A stretch of 42,142 bases of DNA from the NCBI GenBank assembly GCA_017480285.1, contig JAFVAX010000036.1, forward strand, positions 1 to 42,142. The letters are read 5' to 3'. Position numbers and translations under genes: made by a program. Under the pieces are notes generated by a model. It was not told where the DNA came from. It worked only from the letters and a program-made list of their open reading frames with translations, and ran no database searches. This document shows, piece by piece, positions 6,087 through 13,953 of the stretch; position 1 is the stretch's first letter; every line of letters starts with the position of its first letter. This stretch comes from Paludibacteraceae bacterium. GTDB lineage: Bacteria; Bacteroidota; Bacteroidia; Bacteroidales; Paludibacteraceae.

Positions 6087-7802
6087 ATGCAAAATCTCAG
6101 GAAAATAACAAGCTGTGTTTTGTGGATAGTTGTACTGTTTTTGACTATTCCACAACAAGTTTTTTGTGCAGACAACGGCTGCGATAGTACGACATACTAC
6201 TTATCTTTGTACGACAAGACACCTTTAAGCGAAAAATACACGGTTGCCAACAAGTTTCTCTCAATGCTCGATCGCGAGCAGATAACCGACACGCTCTACG
6301 AGTACAGCAACATTTCCAATGTCGATTCAATTACGATGTTCGTGTATTACTGGGCTGCAGAGTATTATTTTGCTACCGAGCAATACGAGCAGTCAATCAG
6401 TAGTATTCAACGCTCTATTCCTTATATGGAGAGGTTGGGCGATTCCGTAGCCGTTTCTGATGTACATCATCTGCAAGGCATCAATTATATCCGTTTGTCA
6501 GACTTTGAACAGGCGGCAAATGCTTTCCATCGCTCTTACGAGATTGACAAGACTCTTGGCGATCCGTCGCGCCTTAGTTCTACACTTAACAGTCTGGCAT
6601 CGAACTACTATGCTGCCCGTCAGCCCGAACTTGCAGAGAAATACATACTTGAAGCCATTGCAATCAACAGCACTATTGACGAGCCAAAACGGATGTCTGT
6701 TCTTTTAGGTACGGCATCCGAGATATCTCACGCACTCAAGAAAGAGCAACAGGCTCTGCATTTTGCCCAATCGGGCTATGACATTGAAGTCCGTCTTGGC
6801 AGAAAGCAACAACAAGGCAAGCGTCTGTCGCAGATGGCTGTGGCGTATCTCGGACTTCAAGAAAACCAAAAGGCACAAGAATGTCTGCAAAAAAGTATAG
6901 TACTGCTTGAAGAGACAAATAGCATACACTCGGTAGGCATTTGTGAGAACCAGTTAGGCTACATCGCGCTTAACGACAAGCAATACGACGAAGCAAGCAA
7001 ACATTATCTTCGTGCTGCTGAGATATTCCGTAATCAGAAAGATTTGTACAACGAGGCTATTGCCCGACAAGGGCTGTCGCAATCGCTCAAAGAGAATAAC
7101 CCTGCAGAAGCCATACGGCAGTCGGAAATATATCAAAGTTTGAAAGATTCAATCTACAAACAGCAGACAGCCAAGACGCTGAGTATTTACAATGCCCAAT
7201 ATGGCAACGAGCAACTACAGAGCGAACTGGAGGCTATGAGAAAGAAAGAAAAACGCCATAAAATAATGGCTATATCAGTATCTGTTTCAGTTTTCGTATT
7301 GGTAATAGTCGTTGGTGTTGCAGCATATATCTTATATAAGAAAAAGCAGCGTCAGAAAGAGGCAGAGATTAAGGAACTGCAAACACAAAATCAGCAACTG
7401 ATTGATTGGTACAAGAATGCAGTTGTGAATACTAATGCACTGAACAACGAGATTTCAGAGCAAAACAGAGCATTTTTGAATGAGACATCAAACATTATCA
7501 ACGAACTGCTTGAGAAGGGTGCAAATGTTGATATAACAACCATTTCAACCCGACTCCGTATGACGCCAACACAACTTCGTTTGAAACTAATGGAAGTGTT
7601 AGGCACTACCCCGCGAAGTTATATCTTGAGACTTCGTCTGGAAAAAGCAAGATATTTGATGGAAACCAATCCGACAATGACCATTGCCGATATTGCAATA
7701 AAATGCGGTTATGAAGAAACGAGCAATTTCATACACGCCTTTAAGCGTCAGTTTGGGGTCAACCCAAGCACCTACCGCAAAACCATTTCAAGAGAGAATT
7801 GA
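6087..7802 (+). CDS. Membrane-anchored TPR / AraC-type transcriptional regulator
   Basis: The 571-residue protein carries sensor and DNA-binding parts in one chain. An N-terminal signal-like segment (LRKITSCVLWIVVLFLTIPQQVFCA) is followed by TPR repeats (about residues 60-380), one membrane helix (AISVSVSVFVLVIVVGVAAYIL, about 397-418), a short coiled-coil linker, and a C-terminal AraC domain of two helix-turn-helices (MTPTQLRLKLMEVLG, then TIADIAIKCGYEETSNFIHAFKRQFG). The TPR part should face the periplasm and the HTH the cytoplasm, as in other Bacteroidetes regulators of this build. The ATG at 6087 is chosen over a GTG one codon earlier. The target is unknown; the upstream permease is on the same strand, so it is not a typical divergent pair. 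Confidence 0.88.
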   Translation: MQNLRKITSCVLWIVVLFLTIPQQVFCADNGCDSTTYYLSLYDKTPLSEKYTVANKFLSMLDREQITDTLYEYSNISNVDSITMFVYYWAAEYYFATEQYEQSISSIQRSIPYMERLGDSVAVSDVHHLQGINYIRLSDFEQAANAFHRSYEIDKTLGDPSRLSSTLNSLASNYYAARQPELAEKYILEAIAINSTIDEPKRMSVLLGTASEISHALKKEQQALHFAQSGYDIEVRLGRKQQQGKRLSQMAVAYLGLQENQKAQECLQKSIVLLEETNSIHSVGICENQLGYIALNDKQYDEASKHYLRAAEIFRNQKDLYNEAIARQGLSQSLKENNPAEAIRQSEIYQSLKDSIYKQQTAKTLSIYNAQYGNEQLQSELEAMRKKEKRHKIMAISVSVSVFVLVIVVGVAAYILYKKKQRQKEAEIKELQTQNQQLIDWYKNAVVNTNALNNEISEQNRAFLNETSNIINELLEKGANVDITTISTRLRMTPTQLRLKLMEVLGTTPRSYILRLRLEKARYLMETNPTMTIADIAIKCGYEETSNFIHAFKRQFGVNPSTYRKTISREN

Positions 7803-7803
7803 G

Positions 7804-7859
7804 GAATTAGGAGTGAGAAATTAGGAATTAGAAATTAGGAATTAGAAATTAGGAATTAG
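7804..7859. repeat. Heptanucleotide tandem repeat (8 units)
   Basis: Eight 7-bp units alternate mainly GAATTAG and AAATTAG, with one GAGTGAG, immediately after the stop of the TPR-AraC gene. This is the longest run of the AATTAG-type repeat in the window. Confidence 0.9.
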
Positions 7860-7866
7860 AAAAAGC

Positions 7867-7942
7867 CGATTTATCTTGATTATACTTTAAGGGAAAACCA
7901 TTTAACTAACCTTGGGAAAAAGTATATCAACAAGATAAATCG
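7867..7942. repeat. Long inverted repeat between convergent genes
   Basis: The arms CGATTTATCTTG (7867-7878) and CAAGATAAATCG (7931-7942) are perfect. The stem can continue inward imperfectly (TTATACTTT against AAAAGTATA), leaving a loop with an AAGG/CCTT pair. It lies between the ends of two convergent genes and could end transcription from both sides or be a small degraded mobile repeat with terminal inverted repeats. The remaining 7943-8060 is A/C-rich and repetitive (AAAACCAACAAAAACC-like); a 64-codon reading frame there looks non-coding. Confidence 0.7.
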
Positions 7943-8060
7943 ACTTGCTTTATGTGCTTTGCCAAGCAACGAAAAGCAAAGAAATGCAACAAAAAAGCAT
8001 CGAAAACCAACAAAAACCGACGAAAAACAAAAACCAACAAAAACCAACGATATTCGAAAT

Positions 8061-9146
8061 CTACAACCCTAACTGAGTTGAAAGAAAATCCAAATAAGCC
8101 ATTCTCACTGACAATGCAAGTCCCACTGCACAAAGCAATGAAATAAGAGTTATGAGAACAGCCAAAATGTGATACGGCATCATCACTGCCTTCCGGGAAT
8201 AACCTATAAGAGACAAATTATCAATCTGTTGCTTATTCTTTTCAATAAGTAGCGAGAACGAAAGGAGAAGCACATAAAAGGCTAAAACACATATCGTTAT
8301 GCCCACAACGGCAACTACCACGAAAAGCAGTCGTACAACCTGCATTGCCTTACTTGCATTCAAATTGCCGGCATCAACATCTAACTGATGCTCAGTCATA
8401 TACTGACTTATTCGCACATCTGTTGGGTCGTTGACCTGTAAGATAAGCCGCGAAGGTTTGATGTCGGTATTATCTGACAATAAGCCGTTCGACCACTTGA
8501 TAAAACTTTCAGGCACAAGTATGGTATTCAGGCGTGAAGAGAAGCCTACTATTCTGCCTTTCTTTCTAATAGTCAGTCCGTTGCCGGAAAGAACAAGTTC
8601 AAAACGTACTTTTTTTATCATCTCTTCTGACAGAAGTGGCAAATCGGCAGAAGCGGCAAAACCGAAGTTATACAGGCTTAAATAATCTTTCGGAATAACG
8701 ATTGGCACTATATCTTCTTTAGCATCGAAATGCCAATTATCCGATTGTATATCAACAAATTGTTCAGGCACTGATTCCAAGAACAAGTCAGTTGAGAGAT
8801 AGACATCCAAGCGCGGCACACTTATTTGTCCCGTAACACTGTATTTGGCGGCGGTAAACTCACCCAAGGCAACAACAAAAGGTTGTCCGAGCAAATCGGC
8901 TTTTTCTTTTTCAGTGAAATAAGGTTTTCCCGCCAGCAGACTGCCCAACGATGAAACAGGTTTATTCACAAAGACATAGTCGGGCTTTATCAAGCCCGAA
9001 TCGGCCGACAGCAAGCGTGATAAGTCTCTGTACAGGAAAATACCTACAAGCACAATAGTGAGTCCTAAGCAATTGGCCAAGCAAAAACCGACAATACGGC
9101 TTTTGTTCAGGTTTTGTTTTAGTATTTTCCACAAAAGTCTGTTCAT
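8061..9146 (-). CDS. FtsX/MacB-like ABC transporter permease
   Basis: The 361-residue protein has one N-terminal membrane helix (GFCLANCLGLTIVLVGIFLY, about 20-39), a periplasmic domain of about 230 residues, and C-terminal hydrophobic stretches (about 273-306 and 326-350) around a cytoplasmic EKNKQQIDNLSLIGYSRKAV segment. That segment resembles the coupling region of FtsX/LolE/MacB permeases (LGxS/G rule: LIGYSRKAV). These proteins act mechanically on lipoproteins or cell-wall enzymes rather than forming a pore. It starts two bases after the ATPase gene, with which it surely works. It ends in TAG, so TAG is a normal stop here. Confidence 0.82.
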   Translation of the reverse strand: MNRLLWKILKQNLNKSRIVGFCLANCLGLTIVLVGIFLYRDLSRLLSADSGLIKPDYVFVNKPVSSLGSLLAGKPYFTEKEKADLLGQPFVVALGEFTAAKYSVTGQISVPRLDVYLSTDLFLESVPEQFVDIQSDNWHFDAKEDIVPIVIPKDYLSLYNFGFAASADLPLLSEEMIKKVRFELVLSGNGLTIRKKGRIVGFSSRLNTILVPESFIKWSNGLLSDNTDIKPSRLILQVNDPTDVRISQYMTEHQLDVDAGNLNASKAMQVVRLLFVVVAVVGITICVLAFYVLLLSFSLLIEKNKQQIDNLSLIGYSRKAVMMPYHILAVLITLISLLCAVGLALSVRMAYLDFLSTQLGL

Positions 9147-9148
9147 CT

Positions 9149-9811
9149 CTACAAAGAAAAAATCTTATCGTAGTCATACGGCAGGTTGTTGCCGATTGAA
9201 GTGGCAATAATACCAAACTGCCTATCTTGTTGCTCCTCTTTTAAGATTTGAGCCATCAGTCCGGCATTAGCAGCATCAAGATGGCTTACGGGTTCGTCCA
9301 AGAGCAAAAAGTCGCAGGGCTGACACAGGGCACGAATGAATGCCACCTTCTGCTGTTGCCCCAACGAGAGGCGGTTAACGGTAGTATTCATCTTGTCGGC
9401 AATACATAACCTCTTAAACATTGCTTCAATTGCGGTTTGAGTCTTGAAGTGTGTAAGTTGATTTTTCAGTTCCACATTTTCTATTGCCGTCAATGTCGGA
9501 AACAGTCGCAAGTCTTGAAAGAGAAAAGCAATACCCTTCTGCCACAAAGAAGTCATATCTTCTTGATGCAGAGGGTATTGCAAAGTCCGACTTGTGTTAG
9601 CAGCGTCAAGCGAAAGATGTATCTCACCCGTATAGTCTTGTCTTATTCCATAGATAAAACTCAACAGCGATGTTTTTCCGCTACCCGAAACGGCATCAAT
9701 AAGGTATGACTTGCCTTTTTCAAATCGCACTTCCCTACCCCACATCTCACTCTCATTAAGTGGTTGAAAAGAAGCAGGTTGAAGTCGATTGAGTATGATG
9801 CCGAGTACCAT
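9149..9811 (-). CDS. Divergent LolD/FtsE-like ABC transporter ATPase
   Basis: The 220-residue ATPase has a Walker A-like loop AVSGSGKT (residues 40-47; the usual first Gly is Ala), a Q-loop (FLFQDLRLFPTLTAIENV), a signature LSLGQQQKVAFIRAL (third residue Leu rather than Gly) and Walker B FLLLDEP followed by a D-loop HLDAAN. The H-loop is unusual: where VTHD is expected, the sequence is IIATSIGNN (Ser205). This histidine is important for hydrolysis in most ABC ATPases. Its ATG shares the A of the TAA of the upstream lipoprotein gene, implying translational coupling. The function with the adjacent FtsX-like permease is probably lipoprotein- or envelope-related. Confidence 0.85.
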   Translation of the reverse strand: MVLGIILNRLQPASFQPLNESEMWGREVRFEKGKSYLIDAVSGSGKTSLLSFIYGIRQDYTGEIHLSLDAANTSRTLQYPLHQEDMTSLWQKGIAFLFQDLRLFPTLTAIENVELKNQLTHFKTQTAIEAMFKRLCIADKMNTTVNRLSLGQQQKVAFIRALCQPCDFLLLDEPVSHLDAANAGLMAQILKEEQQDRQFGIIATSIGNNLPYDYDKIFSL

Positions 9812-11295
9812 TAACGCAAGTAGGAAAGTCCTTTTTCAACTATAACATCCAGCGAGTTCTTTTTATCGTTTTGAAGTGCAACCTCTACCAAACACTCGTC
9901 TGCTTTGTCAGATTTTACTTCGGCATATTTGAGCAGACGCAGCCAGTCAAACACTTGCTCTTCAGAGCGGCTCAGTCCATAAGGACTGTCATTTATTTCT
10001 TCAGCGTATGCCAAATCTGTCAGATATTCAGCATTCAGATATACATACATGTTCTGACCTTGTGCTTTATCAGTATTCTTAAATGATTTTTGAGCAGGCT
10101 CAAAAGTATAGTTCTTATCAGAACTGATAACTGTCAGTTCGCTGTTGCCCTCAAATGCAACAGCAGAGTTCAACTGATCGGCAAGTCCGGGTTGAATGGC
10201 ATTAAGAGTATTCAGCATTTCAGCCTTAGCGACAGGCAAACCGCACATAACTTTGAAGTCGTTTTCGTTAAGCGACCGGGCCGACACTGCCATAACAGCA
10301 GTACCGATAAGTTGATTTATGAAATTTTCTATTGTAGAAACAACATCGGCAGACAGCCCATACATCCCTGCCATTGATTGTATTGTTTCTTTCACATAGT
10401 TCCAATAAGCCACACCGTCAATTCCGCAGGCTACTAAACCAAGCAAATTGTTTTCGCTCACATACTGCATTGATTTGCTGTCAATTGCTTTTGAAGGATT
10501 GTTTTTAGAAAATTCGGTTATCTCGCCTGAGACTAATGCTTTGGATTTAACTAATCCTTTTTCAAATTGCATATTTAGAAGCAATGTTGAAGCAAAGGCA
10601 GCATCCAAAAGTCTTGCAGATTGCGGAAGAGAGATGTCGTTAGAGCGCAACGCTTTTTCAATCTCGCCACGCAAACGGTTTTTGATATCTTGAGGCAACA
10701 CTTGAAGATTGGCAAACACGGTAAGGTCGCCGACATTACTTTTGAAGACCTTGCCGTTGTCGGTTGCAAAGAAACTACTGCTCTTGTCTTGTTCAAGCAG
10801 TTCCTTGTAGGCAGTTCTGTTGCCGGAATTACCAATAAGCAAAGTTGTTTTTGAAACAGCACCTACAAGTGAGCCTTCAAGGTATATCCAATTCAGTCCT
10901 TCACTTTCTACAACTTCACATTCATCTCCATCGATAAATGCTTCTTTAACTTTTTTCAAATCTCTGACAGCAAACAAAAGAAACGCCTGCGGGTCGTCTA
11001 ACTGAGGCAACATAAAGCAATAAGCAGGATTCAGGAAATCAATGCCGAAAGCAAGCGGATCGCTAATAATCTCACTAATATCGTCCTTTTCCTCTTCGGT
11101 TTCAAACAGTGGCATAAGTGCCTGTTTGATAGCATCTTTCTTTTCGTTAAGTCCTGCCTTGTAAGCAACATTGGCAAGATTTACTTCAGCAACTAAAAGC
11201 GAATTGCTTGGGATGGCATTTTTATATTCTTTCTTGCACGAACAAAGAATAAGGGCAAAAGCCACAACTACCCACAAAAAGACATTTCTTTTCAT
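9811..11295 (-). CDS. DUF4836-like lipoprotein
   Basis: The 494-residue protein has a lipoprotein signal (MKRNVFLWVVVAFALILCSC, Cys20, then KKEYKN). The mature start IPSNSLLVAEVNLANVAYKAGL and the long body of paired beta/alpha stretches resemble DUF4836 proteins of Bacteroidetes, whose function is unknown. Asp or other non-retention signals after the Cys are absent; a Lys-Lys-Glu follows, as in many Bacteroidetes surface or outer-membrane lipoproteins. It overlaps the ABC ATPase gene by one base, suggesting it is a partner or substrate of that transporter. The family assignment rests on recognition of the N-terminal pattern and length. Confidence 0.7.
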   Translation of the reverse strand: MKRNVFLWVVVAFALILCSCKKEYKNAIPSNSLLVAEVNLANVAYKAGLNEKKDAIKQALMPLFETEEEKDDISEIISDPLAFGIDFLNPAYCFMLPQLDDPQAFLLFAVRDLKKVKEAFIDGDECEVVESEGLNWIYLEGSLVGAVSKTTLLIGNSGNRTAYKELLEQDKSSSFFATDNGKVFKSNVGDLTVFANLQVLPQDIKNRLRGEIEKALRSNDISLPQSARLLDAAFASTLLLNMQFEKGLVKSKALVSGEITEFSKNNPSKAIDSKSMQYVSENNLLGLVACGIDGVAYWNYVKETIQSMAGMYGLSADVVSTIENFINQLIGTAVMAVSARSLNENDFKVMCGLPVAKAEMLNTLNAIQPGLADQLNSAVAFEGNSELTVISSDKNYTFEPAQKSFKNTDKAQGQNMYVYLNAEYLTDLAYAEEINDSPYGLSRSEEQVFDWLRLLKYAEVKSDKADECLVEVALQNDKKNSLDVIVEKGLSYLR

Positions 11296-11338
11296 AATGG
11301 TTGGTTATTTATGGTTATTTAATTTTGTCGATGTTTTT

Positions 11339-12133
11339 TTATACCGCCACCACTCCTGCTATATGCGGGTGCGGGTCGTAGTCGGTCAAAGTGAAATCTT
11401 CGTATTGGAAGTCGAAAATATCCTTCACATCGGGGTTAAGCAGCATCTTAGGCAATTGTCGCGGTTCGCGCGTTAGTTGCAGTTTGACTTGCTCTAAATG
11501 GTTTAGATATATATGCGCATCGCCCATCGTATGGATAAAATCGCCTTCCTGAAGTCCTGTTACCTGCGCCATCATTTTCAAAAGAAGTGCATAGGAGGCA
11601 ATGTTGAACGGCACTCCGAGGAAGATGTCGGCACTGCGTTGATAGAGTTGCAGACTCAGTTTGCCGTCCGCCACATAGAACTGAAAGAAGGCATGACAAG
11701 GCGGTAGAGCCATCTTGTCTATCTGAGCCACATTCCACGCACTGACAATCATACGGCGGGAGTCGGGGTTATGCTTAATGGTGTCAACCACCTGTTTTAT
11801 CTGGTCGATAGCCGTGCCGTCGTAGTCTTGCCACGCCCGCCATTGCTTGCCATAGACGGGACCAAGTTCGCCGTTCTCGTCAGCCCACTCGTTCCATATA
11901 CGGACACCGTGATCTGTCAAGTAGCGTATGTTGGTAGAGCCTTGCAAGAACCACAAAAGTTCGTAAATAATACTTTTCAGATGCAGTTTTTTTGTAGTGA
12001 GCAAAGGAAAACCATCTGCCATACGAAAGCGCATCTGATGCCCGAAAACCGATATTGTACCGGTGCCTGTACGGTCGTGCTTCACTCTACCTTCCGACAG
12101 CACCCGCCGGCATAAATCTAAATACTGACGCAT
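11339..12133 (-). CDS. thyA: Thymidylate synthase
   Basis: At 264 residues this equals the E. coli enzyme. It makes dTMP from dUMP using methylene-THF. The folate/phosphate loop [13 protein letters not shown], the WNEWAD region, the catalytic [12 protein letters not shown] and the dUMP-binding [20 protein letters not shown] are intact, and the C-terminus [10 protein letters not shown] matches the conserved closing tail. It lies between the broken yggS gene and the DUF4836 gene on the same strand. There is no dihydrofolate reductase gene in the window. Confidence 0.98.
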   Translation of the reverse strand: MRQYLDLCRRVLSEGRVKHDRTGTGTISVFGHQMRFRMADGFPLLTTKKLHLKSIIYELLWFLQGSTNIRYLTDHGVRIWNEWADENGELGPVYGKQWRAWQDYDGTAIDQIKQVVDTIKHNPDSRRMIVSAWNVAQIDKMALPPCHAFFQFYVADGKLSLQLYQRSADIFLGVPFNIASYALLLKMMAQVTGLQEGDFIHTMGDAHIYLNHLEQVKLQLTREPRQLPKMLLNPDVKDIFDFQYEDFTLTDYDPHPHIAGVVAV

Positions 12134-12158
12134 TAGTTAATAATTTATAATTAATATC

Positions 12159-12833
12159 TCATATTCTTTCTCCGAATATCTTGCTACCTATTCTTACTTG
12201 CGTGCTACCTTCCTCAATGGCAATCAGGTAGTCATCGCTCATTCCCATAGAGAGCACCAATGCCTTTGAGCCATCTGTTTGAGCAACATCGCCAGACTGA
12301 AAACAAGTCTCAAAAATCTTTTTAAGGCGACTAAACTCTTGCCTTATCTGCTTTTCATCGTCGGTATTGCTTGCCATACCCATAAGCCCCATAACCTTTA
12401 TGTTGGGCATGCGCAAAGCCTCACCCAAAAGCGATGGCAAATCCTGCTCACTCAGACCTGTTTTAGTCGTTTCCTGACCGATATGCACTTCTATCAGAAT
12501 GTCCTGTACAATGTTTTTTTTCTTAGCCACCCTGTTTATCTGCTCTAACAGATGCAGAGAATCAACGCTGTCTATTTCAGCCACATTACCCACAACTTGC
12601 CGCACCTTGTTGGTTTGCAGATGTCCGATAAAATGCCATTTGATGTCGGGCATAGTGAGCCTTTTTTGCTTTTCAGTCAGCTCTTGAACACGGCTTTCGC
12701 CGAACACCCGCTAGCCACAGTCATAGGCTTCCTGTATCGCTTCTGCGGGGTGGAACTTACTGACACACACAAGAGTAACCCCCTGTGGGATAGTTTGGCG
12801 AATAAGACTAAGGTTTTCTTTTATACTGCTCAT
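12159..12833 (-). pseudogene. yggS: YggS/PROSC-type PLP-binding protein interrupted by an in-frame TAG
   Basis: The full frame starts at ATG 12833 (MSSIKENLSLIRQ) and keeps the PLP-lysine motif VSKFHP (Lys26). Codon 41 is TAG (12713-12711), between AYDCG and RVFGESRVQEL, exactly where homologues have Gln (GQRxFGEN). A single C-to-T change of CAG explains it. The following 183 codons are intact: WHFIGHLQTNKVR, VHIGQETTKTGL, MGLMGMAS, LSMGMSDDY and VRIGSKIFGER are all present. Restarting at the GTG after the stop would lose the PLP lysine. YggS controls PLP and amino-acid homeostasis. The ATG overlaps the TGA of the DUF4494 gene. The options are a recent null mutation, suppression, or a sequence error. 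Confidence 0.85.
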
Positions 12834-13264
12834 TGTGCTAAACGGAGTACATCCATTATTTTGCTTTCTTGCAACTGCTTGATGCTACACTCAACAGTTG
12901 CGTCTTTCTCGAGTATGCCACTGAGTTTCTTGTAAGCCTCTTCCATACTTGCTTCCTGCACAAGCCAACTCATAACCGACAGTTTCTCTTTTCCGCTTGC
13001 CTCATCGTAAGTTTTCATTTCCACTTTGGCTATGTACCAGTAATGCCCTTGCGGATTGGGAACGATCTCTGCATATTTGACTTTTCGTATGGCTGCCATG
13101 TTTATCTCTTCGCCCATAAAAGCCAATTTTGCAGCCACTTCAAGCGTCATCTTTTCGGCTTCACCGAAACTGACAGCCTCTACCAAATACAATTCGTTCA
13201 TCGGGACAAGTTTCCCGTCATCTTGTTGGCGTTTATAGCGCACCTTACATTCAAAAAGTTCCAT
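12830..13264 (-). CDS. DUF4494 family protein
   Basis: This 144-residue cytoplasmic protein has the pattern of the Bacteroidetes DUF4494 family: MELFECKVRYKRQQDDGK, then NELYLVEAVSFGEAE, IRKVKYAEIV, WYIAKVEMKTYDEASGKEK and a C-terminal IMDVLRL. The function is unknown. The start ATG at 13264 gives the conserved start; an upstream frame to 13330 is unsupported because it would run through the promoter. The stop overlaps the ATG of yggS (ATGA), so the two are translationally coupled. A promoter lies at 13302-13333, and this gene probably leads a long operon through yggS and thyA to the ABC genes. Confidence 0.82.
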   Translation of the reverse strand: MELFECKVRYKRQQDDGKLVPMNELYLVEAVSFGEAEKMTLEVAAKLAFMGEEINMAAIRKVKYAEIVPNPQGHYWYIAKVEMKTYDEASGKEKLSVMSWLVQEASMEEAYKKLSGILEKDATVECSIKQLQESKIMDVLRLAQ

Positions 13265-13301
13265 ATTTTTACTGTAAATTAGATTTATTTCTATTATTGT
13301 G

Positions 13302-13333
13302 TAAAGATACAATAATTTTCTTAAATTCACAAA
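13302..13333 (-). promoter_or_regulatory. Promoter of the DUF4494-yggS transcript
   Basis: On the minus strand TTTG (13333-13330), a 20-base spacer and TATCTTTA (13309-13302) fit the -33/-7 pattern with one mismatch at the last -7 base. It is divergent from the lrp promoter. Confidence 0.6.
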
Positions 13334-13366
13334 ACTTTTTCATTTTTTTAGTTTTTATGTCAAAAA

Positions 13367-13398
13367 GTTGGAAAATCGCAAAAAAATTCGTACTTTTG
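13367..13398 (+). promoter_or_regulatory. Promoter of the Lrp/AsnC regulator gene
   Basis: GTTG (13367-13370), a 20-base spacer and TACTTTTG (13391-13398) fit the Bacteroidetes consensus. The ATG of the regulator is 30 bases downstream. Confidence 0.65.
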
Positions 13399-13427
13399 CA
13401 TAGTAATTAAATTTATTTAGAAACATC

Positions 13428-13883
13428 ATGGATAATATAGATGAATTGGATCGTGCAATCTTGCGCGAGTTGATGCAAGATGCACGCAAGCCTTATAAGG
13501 AAGTAGCCGAAGCGTGTGGTGTGAGCCGTGCTGCCATTCACCAGCGTGTTAAGCGAATGCAGGAAATAGGTGCTATTTATGGTTCGCGGTTTGACATCAA
13601 CCCGCAACAGTTAGGTTATCAGTTATGTGTGTTTGTCGGGATAACGCTTGAGAAAGGCAGTATGTACGACCAAGTGGTAGCAGCCCTTGAGCATATACCG
13701 GAAGTTACAGAGAGTTATTTCACACTTGGTGCATACTCAATGCTTATCAAACTGCATGCTCGCGACGACAAACATTTGCTTTTTCTTATCAACAAGAAAA
13801 TTCAAAGTCTGCCCGGAGTGGCTAACACAGAGACCCTTACAGCCCTCGACCAGCGCATCCGTCGCGACATCCCGATTGAATAA
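13428..13883 (+). CDS. Lrp/AsnC family transcriptional regulator
   Basis: The 151-residue protein has an N-terminal helix-turn-helix (LDRAILRELMQDARKPYKEVAEACGVSRAAIHQRVKRMQEIG, about 5-46) and a C-terminal RAM ligand-binding domain (about 65-145, YFTLGAYSMLIKLHARDD). Such proteins form dimers and octamers and respond to amino acids or other small ligands. It is transcribed away from the DUF4494-yggS operon and could regulate it or itself; no operator could be identified. The ATG at 13428 begins MDNIDELDRAIL, the expected start. Confidence 0.93.
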   Translation: MDNIDELDRAILRELMQDARKPYKEVAEACGVSRAAIHQRVKRMQEIGAIYGSRFDINPQQLGYQLCVFVGITLEKGSMYDQVVAALEHIPEVTESYFTLGAYSMLIKLHARDDKHLLFLINKKIQSLPGVANTETLTALDQRIRRDIPIE

Positions 13884-13900
13884 TTCAAAAACAGAAATAG

Positions 13901-13942
13901 TAAAAAAGGTACAATCCCATAGAGACTGTGCCTTGTTTTTAT
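13901..13942. terminator. Bidirectional terminator between lrp and the FadL-like gene
   Basis: The stem AAGGTACA / TGTGCCTT (13906-13913 with 13927-13934, one G-U) is flanked by an A-run on the left and TTTTTATT on the right. It can therefore end transcripts from the plus-strand regulator gene and from the convergent porin operon. Confidence 0.7.
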
Positions 13943-13953
13943 TAAGACATACA

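Noticed and set aside
7952..8146. A 64-codon Lys/Asn/Thr-rich frame after the long inverted repeat
   Set aside because: Its composition (KTNKNRRKTKTNKNQ) reflects the A/C-rich repeat, and its end overlaps the convergent permease gene.
12159..12707. A shorter yggS gene starting at GTG 12707
   Set aside because: It would lack the PLP-binding lysine and conserved N-terminus, which are clearly encoded just upstream in the same frame before the TAG.
9149..12713. Genome-wide reassignment of TAG to glutamine
   Set aside because: fmt, the ABC ATPase and permease and the GT-C gene end properly at TAG with family-like C-termini, so TAG acts as a stop here.
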